64,000 nt of DNA from Burkholderiales bacterium (GCA_027487815.1 JAIYCW010000034.1:30096-94095); one strand, 5' to 3'. Counted from the first letter of the stretch, positions 9,356-18,944 are shown. Notes: generated by a model from the sequence alone, not told the origin. Numbers and translations: made by a program.

Positions 9356-10177
9356 ATGCCAGCCCACCATGACACCGCCCTGCCCCTTGAACAGAACAGT
9401 GAGGGGCGTATCGATGTTTTCGAAGACGGCCCGATCCTCATCATGCGCATCAATCGGCCTGCAAAACGAAACGGCTTTACGCCGGAAATGTCGGCCCAAT
9501 TAGCCGCTGCCTACACCTTGCTGGAGCAGTCCGCGCACCTGCATGTGGGATTGCTGTGTGCGGCGGGTGATCATTTCACTGGCGGTCTGGATTTACCCCG
9601 ATGGGCCGAACTCATGCAACGTGGAGAGTCCATGACCCCCACACACCTGATCGATCCATTCGATTTGCGTGAGCCTCGTCGCCTCAAGCCGGTGGTCTGC
9701 GCGGTACAGGGGATTTGCTATACCCTGGGCATTGAAATCATGCTCGCGGCTGAAGTCGTGATTGCGGCAGATGATTGCCGCTTCTCGCAGCTCGAAGTCA
9801 AGCGGGGCATCATGCCAACCGGTGGTGCGACCCTGCGTATCGCGCAGCGTGCAGGCATGGGGAACGCTTACCTGGCGATGCTCACCGGACAGGAATTTGA
9901 TAGTGCCACCGCATTGCGCTGGGGCCTGGTCCAGGAGGTGGTACCGGCTAGCGAAGTGTTTGATAGGGCGCTCGGGATAGCCAGGCAAATCGCGCAACAA
10001 GCGCCTCTGGCTGTGCGTGAAGTGGTACGCAGCGTGCGCCTTGCCAACGAGAGGGGCCCCTGGGCTGCGATTGCCGAGTTCGTGCCGCGACAATCCGCTT
10101 TGGCGCGAAGTGCTGATGCCGCCGAAGGTGTGGCGGCTTTTCGTGAGCGGCGTGCGCCCAGGTTTAGCGGGAAGTAA
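9356..10177 (+). CDS. Enoyl-CoA hydratase/isomerase (crotonase) family protein
   Basis: The 273-residue protein has the crotonase fold signatures: the oxyanion-hole stretch HFTGGLDLPR, the second loop QGICYTLGIEIMLAAEVVIA, and the helix LEVKRGIMPTGGATLRI. Substrate cannot be told from sequence. The glutamate pair typical of true enoyl-CoA hydratases is not clearly kept, so an isomerase, hydrolase or other activity is possible. It stands alone, converging on the PhyH-type gene. Confidence 0.75.
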   Translation: MPAHHDTALPLEQNSEGRIDVFEDGPILIMRINRPAKRNGFTPEMSAQLAAAYTLLEQSAHLHVGLLCAAGDHFTGGLDLPRWAELMQRGESMTPTHLIDPFDLREPRRLKPVVCAVQGICYTLGIEIMLAAEVVIAADDCRFSQLEVKRGIMPTGGATLRIAQRAGMGNAYLAMLTGQEFDSATALRWGLVQEVVPASEVFDRALGIARQIAQQAPLAVREVVRSVRLANERGPWAAIAEFVPRQSALARSADAAEGVAAFRERRAPRFSGK

Positions 10178-10243
10178 ACCGGCGAGGGAAACTGAATCAA
10201 AGCCGGGCAAGGATCCGGCCAGCCCCGCTACGTATTAACCCGC

Positions 10244-11119
10244 CTAAGATCGCTCAGGTGAAAAGTATCGATTACGCAGCCGGGTTTGATTTTCGTAAAT
10301 CGATCCCTGGCGTAAAGCGGCGGGCAAAGGCATACGCACGGGGTTTGGCTCGACCCGAGGAGTGTTGATCACCGCTCCGGTGAGCAAGCGCGCATTAAAA
10401 TCGTCCCATTGCGCGATCCCCATCAACGGAAACGCATCGGCAGCCGCAAATTCATAAAGCAACAAATTGCGCGATTGATTTGAGCGATTCTGTGCGGACC
10501 CATGCACCAATCGCGCATGATGAAAGGATACCGAGCCCGCGGGCCCAACCAGCGGCACTGCATGAGCATAGTCAAGCGGGCAATTGGCGGGGTCCATGGC
10601 TCCGCAGAAAAAACCCTCGCTATCGTGATGATCAAAGGTGGGTCCAGTGTGCGTACCTGGCACGACCAGTAACGGCCCGTTTTCCAAAGTGGCATCATCC
10701 AACATCACGCCAACGGCCAACACATCATCATTGGTATGTGGATAAAACGCCCAATCCTGATGCCATTCCACCGGCGAGCCCACCGAAGCGGCCTTGAGAT
10801 TGAGCTTGGAGTTATGCAAGCGCACACCACTGGGCCCAAGCAAGGCAGATAGCGCAGCTAGCAGAGCCGGGCTACGGGCGAACTGCGCAAACACGGCATC
10901 CACCAGATGCGGCTTCTTGATCCGGCGCACGCTCGGCTGCGAGGTGCTATGCCCCGGCTCAAGGTCGTACACCGCATCATGGCTGCTCACACTGCGGCTT
11001 GCCTCAACCAACTCGTCCAAGACCTGCTTCATCTGCTTGCGCGTTTCAGGCGACACCATCTTCTCAACCACCACATAGCCGTGGATGCGGTAATGCTCGA
11101 TCTGTTGGGCAGTGATCAT
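10244..11119 (-). CDS. Phytanoyl-CoA dioxygenase (PhyH) family protein
   Basis: From the ATG at 11119 the protein has 291 residues. I chose this start because GGAG lies seven bases upstream and longer versions would run into the LysR gene. The Fe(II) ligands of the 2-oxoglutarate oxygenase fold are visible: His-X-Asp in VEWHQDWAFYP and a distal His in FHHARLVHGS, followed by the arginine-containing NRSNQSRNLLLYEF segment. It should hydroxylate a small molecule using oxygen and 2-oxoglutarate. It lies 17 bases after the LysR gene on the same strand, so the two are probably cotranscribed. The substrate is unknown. Confidence 0.8.
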   Translation of the reverse strand: MITAQQIEHYRIHGYVVVEKMVSPETRKQMKQVLDELVEASRSVSSHDAVYDLEPGHSTSQPSVRRIKKPHLVDAVFAQFARSPALLAALSALLGPSGVRLHNSKLNLKAASVGSPVEWHQDWAFYPHTNDDVLAVGVMLDDATLENGPLLVVPGTHTGPTFDHHDSEGFFCGAMDPANCPLDYAHAVPLVGPAGSVSFHHARLVHGSAQNRSNQSRNLLLYEFAAADAFPLMGIAQWDDFNARLLTGAVINTPRVEPNPVRMPLPAALRQGSIYENQTRLRNRYFSPERS

Positions 11120-11136
11120 GTTACGCTCCGAATCCT

Positions 11137-12021
11137 CTAGTTGGTTGAGCCGGCCTGGGTCAGCAGCCAATCCCGAAAGGCCACCACGGAAGCTGTCATG
11201 GGCCGATACGCAGGCTTGGGCCAGCATAGCCAATAAGCACGATCCGTGGGGCTACGATGTGGGCTCGCCATGACCAAACTGCCCTGGGCCAGGGCTTGCT
11301 GTACCAAAACGCTGGCAACCAACGCCACACCTTCGCTTCCTGCGGCAGCAGCCAATGCCATCATCGCATGGCTGAAATACTGGCCACGCTGCGGCATGTG
11401 CGCGATCTTGCGCCTGGCAAACCATTCGGTCCAGGCTTCACTGGTCTCCTCATGCAAGAGCCTCACCTTCTCCCATTGCACCTGTTTGCGCACAGTGACA
11501 CTGGCCAGATAGGCCGGCGCTGCAACCGCAACCAGCTCCTTGGACATCAGCCGCACCCCTTCGCAATGCCGATCCAGCGCCTGATCGTCGCGCAAAGCCA
11601 GGTCCCACGATCCCAGGCGCATGTCTACCACATTTGGATCCGCATCAATGCTGACCTGAATGCCTGGAAACTGGCGCGAAAACCGCGCCAGTCGCGGTGA
11701 AAGCCAAAGCGTCGCCAAGCTCGGCACAGCGGTGATCCTTACTTGCTCGGCCAACGGACGAAGCTTCAGAGTGGCCTGCTCAATGCTGCGCAGCGCCCGA
11801 CCGATCACCTCCTGATATTGCCGGCCAGCTTCATTGGGTCGAATCATGCGGATGGAGCGATCAAACAACTTCAAGCCCAGATGTTCCTCCAGGCCACGAA
11901 TCTGCTGACTCACCGCCGCCGAGGTTACCGCCAGCTCATGGGCGGCATCCCGCACGCTGCCGGTGCGAGCGACTGCTTCAAAGGCACGCAGCGCCAATAG
12001 CGGGGGTAGTTTCACGGGCAA
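11137..12021 (-). CDS. LysR-type regulator (GcvA-like)
   Basis: This 294-residue protein has the N-terminal winged helix-turn-helix (ALRAFEAVARTGSVRDAAHELAVTSAAVSQ spans residues 9-39) and a LysR effector domain, and the subgroup looks GcvA-like. The listed start is TTG. A GTG two codons further in (12015) is an equal candidate, and neither has a good ribosome site. The PhyH-type gene follows immediately. A TATGATT-N11-AATCATA dyad upstream is the likely operator for autocontrol and for the divergent DUF2917/Bug genes. Confidence 0.85.
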   Translation of the reverse strand: MPVKLPPLLALRAFEAVARTGSVRDAAHELAVTSAAVSQQIRGLEEHLGLKLFDRSIRMIRPNEAGRQYQEVIGRALRSIEQATLKLRPLAEQVRITAVPSLATLWLSPRLARFSRQFPGIQVSIDADPNVVDMRLGSWDLALRDDQALDRHCEGVRLMSKELVAVAAPAYLASVTVRKQVQWEKVRLLHEETSEAWTEWFARRKIAHMPQRGQYFSHAMMALAAAAGSEGVALVASVLVQQALAQGSLVMASPHRSPTDRAYWLCWPKPAYRPMTASVVAFRDWLLTQAGSTN

Positions 12022-12040
12022 AGGACCAAAGCAGCAAGGT

Positions 12041-12065
12041 TATGATTTAGAAAGACTTAATCATA
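12041..12065. promoter_or_regulatory. LysR-type operator, perfect dyad with T-N11-A core
   Basis: TATGATT and AATCATA form a perfect 7-bp inverted repeat separated by exactly 11 bases, the classic T-N11-A layout of LysR boxes. It lies 20 bases upstream of the LysR start and about 70 bases before the divergent DUF2917 gene. A CCAATTA direct repeat (12093-12099 and 12113-12119, 20-base period) lies nearer the DUF2917 side. Confidence 0.55.
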
Positions 12066-12135
12066 CCAACAGAACAAATCGATTGCCACCCTCCAATTAG
12101 TCAATCAGACTGCCAATTAAATTTGGAGCGCTGAC

Positions 12136-12603
12136 ATGAAATCCATCGACCACTCAATAATTTACCGTCGCTTAACTGTTACGGACCTGCTGCCGATACA
12201 GAATACCGCGGCAGTTGTGGTGCTGCGTGGACGCATCTGGTTGACGGTGGATGGGCTGCCAGAGGATTATTTCCTCGCCGCTGGCCAACGCTTCGAGCTG
12301 ACGCCCTCAATGCGTGTCATGATCAGTGGTGAGCCTTCGGCCAGCGTGCGAATCGAACCGTTGGCTGTTATGCCAATTGAAAAAACATCAGGAGACCACC
12401 GCTTTGTCACGCCAATTTTTGCCACAGTTTTCCCCCGCAAATTTCTTTCCAACCTCAAACCGCTGGCTCAGCGGCCTGATTGGTTTGGCCTGCCTCAGCG
12501 CACCCTTCGCTTTGCAGGCACAAAGCTCAGGAGCATCAGCGAGCGCTTACCCGAGCAAATCAGTGCGCTTGGTCGTTACTTTTCCTACGGGAGGCGCGCC
12601 TGA
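12136..12603 (+). CDS. DUF2917 domain protein with out-of-frame overlap into the next gene
   Basis: The first 75 or so residues match DUF2917, a small cupin-like fold frequent in Burkholderiales (AAVVVLRGRIWLTVDG and AGQRFELTPSMRVMIS). The last 65-70 residues have no recognisable domain and lie over the signal-peptide region of the Bug receptor in another frame, a 200-base overlap. The core may be the only functional part, with the tail a read-through after loss of an earlier stop. It diverges from the LysR gene and shares the intergenic operator. Function is unknown. Confidence 0.6.
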   Translation: MKSIDHSIIYRRLTVTDLLPIQNTAAVVVLRGRIWLTVDGLPEDYFLAAGQRFELTPSMRVMISGEPSASVRIEPLAVMPIEKTSGDHRFVTPIFATVFPRKFLSNLKPLAQRPDWFGLPQRTLRFAGTKLRSISERLPEQISALGRYFSYGRRA

Positions 12604-13438
12604 CATTCTGGCGCGTATCGTTGCCGAGAAAGCCCAACTCGGCCAATCCGTCATTGTCGATAACAAGCCGGGAGCGGGCGGCAATATTGGCGCGGATTTT
12701 GTTGCCAAATCGCCTGCTGATGGTCATACCCTGGTGATGGCCACAGTCGGCACACATTCCATTAATGGCGCGCTATACGCCAAGATGCCCTATGACATGG
12801 TGAAGGACTTTGCACCCGTCATGTTGCTGGCCTCCACCCCCAATCTTTTGGTGGTCAACACCAGCTTGCCGGCACGCAATGTGCAAGAGCTGATTGCCTG
12901 GGGCAAAGCCAATCCGGACAAACTTTCCTTTGGCTCACCAGGGATCGGCACCTCAGTGCATGTGTCGGGCGAGCTCTTCAAGTCCATGGCTGGCGTATCG
13001 ATGCAGCATGTGCCTTACAAGGGACGCCAAATGGCGATCCCGGATCTGCTCGGCGGCAACATCCAGCTCATGTTCGACAACATGCCGTCGGCCCTGCCGC
13101 TGGTGCGTGAGGGCAAGCTGCGCGCGCTGGGCCAAACCGGCAGCAAGCGTTCCCCAGCTGCAAGCGATATCCCCACAGTAGCCGAGCAGGGTCTGGCAGG
13201 ATTTGAGGCCACCTCGTGGTTTGCAGTGTTTGCTCCTGCGGGCACCCCTCGCGAGGTGATCCTGCGCCTGAATACCGAGCTTGCGCGCATCTTCAAGCTA
13301 CCGGATGTTCAGGAGCGTATGCGCACCCTGGGATTAGATGCCGTGTTATCCAGCCCCGAAGAGCTCGCCAAAGTTCAAGCCGACGAAATTCGCAAATGGG
13401 CCAAGGTGGTCAAGGATTCAGGCGCCAAAGCGGAATAG
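12404..13438 (+). CDS. Bug-family (tripartite tricarboxylate type) periplasmic solute receptor
   Basis: I place the start at TTG 12404 because AGGAG lies nine bases upstream and it yields a clean signal peptide (NRWLSGLIGLACLSAPFALQA). This gives 344 residues. The mature part has the Bug signatures YPSKSVRLVVTFPTGG, DNKPGAGGNIGADFVAKS, and the central PYKGRQMAIPDLLGG loop. Bug proteins catch carboxylates or other small acids in the periplasm, and most genomes carry many orphan copies without TctA/TctB, as here. The start lies inside the DUF2917 frame. Confidence 0.85.
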   Translation: MSRQFLPQFSPANFFPTSNRWLSGLIGLACLSAPFALQAQSSGASASAYPSKSVRLVVTFPTGGAPDILARIVAEKAQLGQSVIVDNKPGAGGNIGADFVAKSPADGHTLVMATVGTHSINGALYAKMPYDMVKDFAPVMLLASTPNLLVVNTSLPARNVQELIAWGKANPDKLSFGSPGIGTSVHVSGELFKSMAGVSMQHVPYKGRQMAIPDLLGGNIQLMFDNMPSALPLVREGKLRALGQTGSKRSPAASDIPTVAEQGLAGFEATSWFAVFAPAGTPREVILRLNTELARIFKLPDVQERMRTLGLDAVLSSPEELAKVQADEIRKWAKVVKDSGAKAE

Positions 13439-13450
13439 CGGGCTTACGCA

Positions 13451-14473
13451 ATGTTGATGTGGCGAATACTTACCGATACGGGTTTCAAGCCCCAGGCTCT
13501 GGTGCTGCGGGCGGCGCATGAAGCCTATGAGCATGATCCGGCTATCCTGCAAGAAGCTCTGGATGCTCATCCCCAGTTCGCGGTACCGGCATGGAGCCAG
13601 GCCCAGGCCTGTGTCTGGCCGATCGGTAGTGGTGTGAAGCTGCATATCCGGCGTGATCAGCTCAAACCCCTGCCGGTGTATCTCGCCAATAGCCCGGGCG
13701 ATATTGAAATCGGTCTGGCCGCGGGGTGTAAACAACTGGCGCTCCCGGCGTTGTTTGCACCGCCGGCACCGCGTCCGTCCAACACTGCGATGTATTCGCT
13801 GGTGTTGCAAACCTTGGGCGCAATTGCGGAAGAAGCGCGACCTGAAGCGATTGAAAAAACAGTTCGGGCCGATCCTGCTTTGTGGGTACGCCTGCTACGC
13901 TATTTCAATTCGCCGGCAGTGGGCCCGGCGCGCGAGGTCACAAACCTGAGACAAGGTTTGAGCCTGGTCGGATATCGAGGCTTGTCGCGCTGGTTTGCCT
14001 TGAGCCTGGTGACTGCGCAGATTGATCTGCCAGGCCCCTTAAGATGCGCCGCCTTCCGCTCGCTTTATCGCGCACACTTTAACGAGGCTTTGGCCAACAG
14101 CAGTTCGGTGCACCGGGGCGTCGCCAATCAGGCTTTTATGCTCGGCCTGCTCACCGAACTGCCTGCTTTGACGGGCTTGCCAATTCAGCAGCTCGTGACG
14201 CAACTCAAGCTACCGGCGACCTTATTGACGATCTTGAGTTCGACTCCAGAACAGTGCCTCACACGCGCCGATCCGCTCGGGGTCATGCATGCGCTAAGCC
14301 TGGCCACAGAATCCACCCGTGATGAAATGCAGTGGGTGCGCCTGATGCAAGAAGCACGCACCATCTTGCGACTCGAAGCCGCCGAGCAGTTTATTGCTGA
14401 GCGGAAGGCCTTAAGCAGCTTGGGGCTAGGAGCCCTCGGGATGGCTTGGGATGCCATGTTCCCGACGCTCTAG
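13451..14473 (+). CDS. HDOD domain protein
   Basis: This 340-residue soluble protein has an HDOD-type helical domain from about residue 115 (VRADPALWVRLLRYFNSPA, then LRQGLSLVGYRGLSRWFALS). HDOD proteins are non-catalytic relatives of HD phosphohydrolases and act in signalling. The first 110 residues are not a recognisable EAL domain, although EAL-HDOD (YuxH-like) fusions exist and this could be a decayed remnant. It starts 12 bases after the Bug gene, so it may be cotranscribed, and it converges on dnaJ. Confidence 0.65.
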   Translation: MLMWRILTDTGFKPQALVLRAAHEAYEHDPAILQEALDAHPQFAVPAWSQAQACVWPIGSGVKLHIRRDQLKPLPVYLANSPGDIEIGLAAGCKQLALPALFAPPAPRPSNTAMYSLVLQTLGAIAEEARPEAIEKTVRADPALWVRLLRYFNSPAVGPAREVTNLRQGLSLVGYRGLSRWFALSLVTAQIDLPGPLRCAAFRSLYRAHFNEALANSSSVHRGVANQAFMLGLLTELPALTGLPIQQLVTQLKLPATLLTILSSTPEQCLTRADPLGVMHALSLATESTRDEMQWVRLMQEARTILRLEAAEQFIAERKALSSLGLGALGMAWDAMFPTL

Positions 14474-14483
14474 CGAGCAGATT

Positions 14484-15617
14484 TTACTGGAAGAAATCCC
14501 GCACTTTATCCATCCAGGATTTGGCCTGGGGGCTGTGCCGATCATCTTTCAAGGTTGTATCGAGTTCACGCAGCAGCTGCTTTTGTTTGTCGGTCAAACG
14601 CACTGGTGTTTCGATAGCCACATGGGCATAGAGGTCCCCGGGATAGCTTGAGCGAATCCCCTTGATTCCTTTGCCCCGTACCCGAAACGTCTTGCCGCTT
14701 TGTGTACCTTCCGGCAGATCGATCTCCACCCGGCCACCCAGAGTCGGCACTTCCACGGTGCCGCCGAGCGCTGCGGTTGTGAACGCAATCGGGATCTGAC
14801 AATGCAAATCATCCCCGTCGCGCTCAAACACCTCATGCTTCTTGATGTGGATTTCGACATATAAATCGCCACCCGGACCACCGTTAATGCCCGGCTCGCC
14901 GTTGCCGGCTGAACGAATCCGCATGCCGTCATCAATGCCGGCTGGAATTTTAACTTCAAGCGTCTTGTTTTTCTTGACCCGTCCTTCGCCGCCACAAGCA
15001 GTGCAGGGCTCGGGAATCACTTTGCCCGTGCCGTGGCAGGTGGGGCAAGTTTGCTGAATCGAAAAAAATCCCTGCTGAACCCGCACTGCGCCCTGCCCAT
15101 TACAGGTATGGCACACCTTGGGCTTGGTGCCTGGCTTGGCACCCGAGCCTTTGCAAACATCACAAGGATCGTAGCTTGGGATTCGGATCTCGGTAGTGTG
15201 GCCATGCGCGGCTTGCTCGAGGTCAACCTCCATCGCATAACGCAAGTCAGCCCCGCGGTACACGTTATTGCCACCGCGTCCGCCGCCGCCACGCTGCTGA
15301 CCGCCAAAGATGTCGCCAAAAATGTCACCAAAGACATCAGCAAATCCGCCGCCACCAAAGCCGCCCGCACCTGCCGCTCCGGCCATGTTGGGGTCCACCC
15401 CAGCATGCCCGAACCGATCATAGGCCTCGCGCTTCTTGGGGTCGGTAAGCATCTCGTAGGCTTCTTTGACCTCCTTGAACTGCTCCTCGGCCTTTTTATC
15501 ATCCGGATTGCGGTCCGGATGATATTTCATCGCCAGCTTGCGGTAGGCCTTCTTGAGCTCCTCATCGGTTGCATTTTTTGCAACGCCGAGCACTTCATAA
15601 AAATCACGTTTGGCCAT
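14484..15617 (-). CDS. dnaJ: Chaperone DnaJ (Hsp40)
   Basis: The 377-residue protein is a type I DnaJ. It has the J domain with HPD ([10 protein letters not shown]), a Gly-rich linker (about residues 75-110), the four zinc-binding repeats ([32 protein letters not shown]) and the C-terminal substrate domains. It delivers unfolded proteins to DnaK and stimulates its ATPase. It is the last gene of grpE-dnaK-dnaJ, 41 bases after dnaK. Confidence 0.97.
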   Translation of the reverse strand: MAKRDFYEVLGVAKNATDEELKKAYRKLAMKYHPDRNPDDKKAEEQFKEVKEAYEMLTDPKKREAYDRFGHAGVDPNMAGAAGAGGFGGGGFADVFGDIFGDIFGGQQRGGGGRGGNNVYRGADLRYAMEVDLEQAAHGHTTEIRIPSYDPCDVCKGSGAKPGTKPKVCHTCNGQGAVRVQQGFFSIQQTCPTCHGTGKVIPEPCTACGGEGRVKKNKTLEVKIPAGIDDGMRIRSAGNGEPGINGGPGGDLYVEIHIKKHEVFERDGDDLHCQIPIAFTTAALGGTVEVPTLGGRVEIDLPEGTQSGKTFRVRGKGIKGIRSSYPGDLYAHVAIETPVRLTDKQKQLLRELDTTLKDDRHSPQAKSWMDKVRDFFQ

Positions 15618-15658
15618 CGATAAACAGTATCTGGTTCGTTACGGAATCAGGCATCCGC

Positions 15659-17602
15659 TCAGGAACGCTTGACCTCTTTGAAATCGGCATCCACCACATC
15701 ATCCTGCTTGGCTCGCTTATCGTCGCCTGCAGCCTGGGGTCCAGGTGCAGCGCCAGCAGCATCCGCGCCTTGTTCGGCCTGCATCTTGGCATACATCATC
15801 TCACCAAGCTTTTGTGAGCTGGTCATCAGCGCAGTGGTTTTCGCATCGATCTCGGCCTTGTCTTCGCCTTTAAGGGCAGCTTCGAGGTCCTTGATGGCCG
15901 CTTCGATCTTCTCTTTCTCCGATGCATCAATCTTGTCACCATACTCGGCAAGCGACTTTTGTACCGAGTGCACCATCGCATCGCCCTGATTGCGCGCGTT
16001 GGTTATCTCGACCCGCTTTTTGTCTTCTTCAGCGTTGGCCTGGGCGTCTTTCACCATCTTGTTGATCTCATCTTCCGACAGACCCGAGTTCGCCTTGATG
16101 GTGATCTTGTTTTCCTTGCCAGTGGCTTTGTCTTTAGCCGACACATGCAGGATGCCGTTGGCGTCAATGTCAAAGCCCACTTCAATTTGTGGCGTACCGC
16201 GTGCTGAAGGTGGAATGCCTTCAAGATTAAATTCGCCCAAAGCCTTGTTGCCGGCGGCGATCTCGCGCTCGCCCTGGAACACCTTGATCGTCACTGCCGG
16301 CTGATTGTCCTCGGCTGTAGAAAACACCTGGGCGTACTTGGTCGGAATCGTGGTGTTGCGCTTGATCATCGCTGTCATCACGCCACCGAGGGTTTCGATG
16401 CCCAGAGTCAGCGGCGTCACGTCGAGCAGCAGAACATCCTTGCGATCACCCGCCAGCACCGAGCCCTGCACTGCCGCACCCACAGCAACCGCTTCATCTG
16501 GGTTCACATCCTTGCGCGGCTCCTTGCCAAAGAACTCCTTGACCTTGTCCTGCACCTTGGGCATCCGGGTCATCCCGCCCACCAGAATCACATCATCAAT
16601 ATCGGTGGCCTTGACACCCGCGTCCTTCATCGCCTGACGGCAAGGCTCGATGGTGCGCTCTACCAGCTCATCAACCAGCGATTCGAGCTTGGCGCGAGTG
16701 AACTTCAGATTCAAGTGCTTGGGGCCACTGGCATCTGCAGTGATGTAGGGCAGATTGATATCGGTCGCAGTGCTCGATGACAACTCAATCTTGGCTTTTT
16801 CTGCGGCTTCTTTCAGACGCTGCAAGGCCAGTACATCCTTGGACAAATCAACGCCCTGCTCTTTCTTGAACTCGCCCACGATGTATTCGATGATGCGCTG
16901 GTCAAAATCTTCACCGCCCAGGAAGGTATCGCCGTTGGTGGAGAGCACTTCAAACTGCTTTTCGCCCTCGACATCAGCGATTTCAATAATCGAGATATCG
17001 AAGGTGCCGCCGCCCAGGTCGTACACCGCAATCTTGCGATCTTTGCCGCTGGCTTTATCCAGCCCAAAGGCCAATGCAGCCGCAGTGGGCTCATTGATGA
17101 TGCGCTTCACATCAAGGCCGGCAATCCGGCCAGCATCCTTGGTGGCCTGACGCTGGCTATCGTTGAAATACGCCGGGACCGTGATCACAGCCTCAGTGAC
17201 TTCCTCGCCAAGATAATCCTCAGCGGTTTTCTTCATCTTGCGCAGCACTTCGGCGGACACTTGTGGTGGGGCGAGTTTGGTATCGCGCACGCTCACCCAG
17301 GCATCACCGTTATCGGCCTGCACGATGCCATAGGGCATCAGATGAATATCCTTTTGCACCGCCTTTTCGGAAAACTTGCGCCCGATCAAACGCTTCACCG
17401 CATACAGGGTGTTACGCGGATTGGTAACAGCCTGGCGCTTCGCCGAGGCGCCCACCAGAATTTCGCCATCCTCCACATAAGCGATGATCGAAGGCGTGGT
17501 GCGCGCACCTTCGCTGTTTTCGATCACTTTGGGTTGCCCGGCCTCCATGATGGCCACGCAGGAGTTGGTGGTGCCGAGGTCGATGCCGATGATTTTTGCC
17601 AT
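15659..17602 (-). CDS. dnaK: Chaperone DnaK (Hsp70)
   Basis: The 647-residue protein is a full-length Hsp70 with the ATPase signatures [24 protein letters not shown] and [11 protein letters not shown], the interdomain linker [10 protein letters not shown], and a lidded C-terminus ending in acidic and Lys residues ([14 protein letters not shown]). An AAGGA ribosome site lies nine bases before the ATG. The 81-base gap after grpE holds a possible second heat-shock promoter. No CIRCE element was found upstream even though hrcA is nearby. Confidence 0.98.
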   Translation of the reverse strand: MAKIIGIDLGTTNSCVAIMEAGQPKVIENSEGARTTPSIIAYVEDGEILVGASAKRQAVTNPRNTLYAVKRLIGRKFSEKAVQKDIHLMPYGIVQADNGDAWVSVRDTKLAPPQVSAEVLRKMKKTAEDYLGEEVTEAVITVPAYFNDSQRQATKDAGRIAGLDVKRIINEPTAAALAFGLDKASGKDRKIAVYDLGGGTFDISIIEIADVEGEKQFEVLSTNGDTFLGGEDFDQRIIEYIVGEFKKEQGVDLSKDVLALQRLKEAAEKAKIELSSSTATDINLPYITADASGPKHLNLKFTRAKLESLVDELVERTIEPCRQAMKDAGVKATDIDDVILVGGMTRMPKVQDKVKEFFGKEPRKDVNPDEAVAVGAAVQGSVLAGDRKDVLLLDVTPLTLGIETLGGVMTAMIKRNTTIPTKYAQVFSTAEDNQPAVTIKVFQGEREIAAGNKALGEFNLEGIPPSARGTPQIEVGFDIDANGILHVSAKDKATGKENKITIKANSGLSEDEINKMVKDAQANAEEDKKRVEITNARNQGDAMVHSVQKSLAEYGDKIDASEKEKIEAAIKDLEAALKGEDKAEIDAKTTALMTSSQKLGEMMYAKMQAEQGADAAGAAPGPQAAGDDKRAKQDDVVDADFKEVKRS

Positions 17603-17639
17603 GGTGTGAATTCCTTGCGAACGAATAATGTTGAAGCTT

Positions 17640-17667
17640 AGATTTTGCTTAATGTGAAAAATTCAAG
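17640..17667 (-). promoter_or_regulatory. Weak sigma-32-like promoter before dnaK
   Basis: On the minus strand CTTGAAT, 13 bases, then CAAAATCT. The -35 matches the heat-shock consensus well and uses the same heptamer and spacing as the site before grpE, but the -10 keeps only about four of seven fixed positions. It could be a secondary start or chance. Confidence 0.3.
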
Positions 17668-17683
17668 GTGTACGGCGGGCTAG

Positions 17684-18250
17684 TTAGGACTGAGCCACCG
17701 TAACAAGAGCTGGACGCAGCACGCGGTCGTAAATGAGGTAGCCCTTCTGCAGGACGCTGACCACATGGTTGGCGGCCACTGCCGGCTCGACGCTGGTACC
17801 TGGCACCATGCTGATCGCCTGATGGCGCGCGGGGTCAAACTTTTCGCCCACCGGATTGATTTCGGCGAGTTTGTTTTTATCAAATGCACTCTTGAGTTGA
17901 TTCAGGGTGGCATTCACTCCTTCGCGCAACGACTCCACGCTTGGGGCCTCAACCATCAGTGACATCTCCAGGCTGTCCTTGACGGGCACGAGACTCTCGG
18001 CAAAGGATTCCACCGCAAACTTGTGCGCCTTGGATACATCTTCCTGGCTGCGGCGCCGGATGTTTTGCATCTCCGCCAAAAGCCGCAGATTTTCATCCTG
18101 AAGCTCAACAATACGCTGCTGCGCCTCTAGCAGAGGATCAACCGGCACAGCCACCTGCGGCTCCGGTGCGGGGCTATCAGCTTGCGGATTGGCTTGAGGA
18201 ATAAAAGACGGATCCGTGTTTGGCGGGCTAGCCCCATTGGCTTCGCTCAT
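17684..18250 (-). CDS. grpE: Nucleotide exchange factor GrpE
   Basis: The ATG at 18250 gives 188 residues and has AGGAG seven bases upstream. A GTG two codons earlier is less well placed. The protein has a disordered Pro/Ala-rich N-terminus, the long coiled-coil ([20 protein letters not shown]), the [17 protein letters not shown] motif, and the C-terminal beta domain ([10 protein letters not shown]). It releases ADP from DnaK. It is the first gene of the grpE-dnaK-dnaJ operon. Confidence 0.95.
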   Translation of the reverse strand: MSEANGASPPNTDPSFIPQANPQADSPAPEPQVAVPVDPLLEAQQRIVELQDENLRLLAEMQNIRRRSQEDVSKAHKFAVESFAESLVPVKDSLEMSLMVEAPSVESLREGVNATLNQLKSAFDKNKLAEINPVGEKFDPARHQAISMVPGTSVEPAVAANHVVSVLQKGYLIYDRVLRPALVTVAQS

Positions 18251-18332
18251 ACCCACACTCCTTTAACTAACTCTTTGAATTGACAGGATTAATTTCCGCA
18301 AGACCGATTAAAACCACTTCTTGCGTGCTTAC

Positions 18333-18360
18333 ATATGGTTGCCAACGAAGCAAATTCAAG
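18333..18360 (-). promoter_or_regulatory. Sigma-32-type heat-shock promoter before grpE
   Basis: On the minus strand CTTGAAT, a 13-base spacer, then AACCATAT, compared with the heat-shock consensus CTTGAAA and CCCCATNT. It lies about 77 bases before the grpE ATG in an otherwise gene-free gap and fits the operon it precedes. Confidence 0.6.
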
Positions 18361-18433
18361 AGCCTTACAGTTTGAGACACAAAAAAAAATTTTCGCCATG
18401 CTAGGATGAAGAAGTCCATTCAAGGAGACTGCC

Positions 18434-18934
18434 ATGGGATTGTTGTCATTCATTAAAGAAGCCGGTGAAAAGCTGTTTGGCAAAGGCGAGGCTCAGGCGG
18501 CCCAGCAAGCAGCAAGCTCGGATCCAAGCCCTGAAAAAATAGCAGCGGCCAACTCAGCGGCCGCTGGCGCAATCGAGGATTACGTCAAGTCGATGAGCAT
18601 CGACACCAGTTCGCTCTCCTTCGAAGTTGATGGGGCGGCCGGCAGCGTCACTGTCAGCGGCCAGGTGGATGCTCAGGACACCAAGGAAAAGGTCCTCTTG
18701 TGCTGCGGCAACGTGGCAGGGATCAGCCAGGTCAATGATTTGATGGTCGTCTCCCAACCCGCAGACGAAAGCCAGTACTACACCGTCGTACGCGGTGACA
18801 CGCTCTCCAAGGTGGCCAAGGAATACTACGGTAACGCCAATGCCTACATGAAAATCTTCGAGGCCAACAAACCCATGCTCAGCCACCCGGACAAGATTTA
18901 CCCGGGTCAGATGTTGCGCATTCCCCCGGCCTGA
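18434..18934 (+). CDS. kbp: BON-LysM protein, Kbp/YgaU-like potassium-binding protein
   Basis: The 166-residue protein matches E. coli YgaU (Kbp). It has a short amphipathic start (MGLLSFIKEAGEKLFGK), a BON domain (about residues 45-105) and a C-terminal LysM domain (YYTVVRGDTLSKVAKEYYG to the end). Kbp is a cytoplasmic K+ sensor in E. coli, and there is no signal peptide here either, so LysM is unlikely to act on peptidoglycan. A strong AAGGAG site precedes the ATG. It diverges from grpE and converges with hemH, with only 10 bases between the stops. Confidence 0.85.
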   Translation: MGLLSFIKEAGEKLFGKGEAQAAQQAASSDPSPEKIAAANSAAAGAIEDYVKSMSIDTSSLSFEVDGAAGSVTVSGQVDAQDTKEKVLLCCGNVAGISQVNDLMVVSQPADESQYYTVVRGDTLSKVAKEYYGNANAYMKIFEANKPMLSHPDKIYPGQMLRIPPA

Positions 18935-18944
18935 GGATTTTTCA

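Noticed and set aside
10178..10243. GCCGG/CCGGC hairpin between the crotonase and PhyH-type genes as a terminator
   Set aside because: No T-run follows on either strand and the stem is short.
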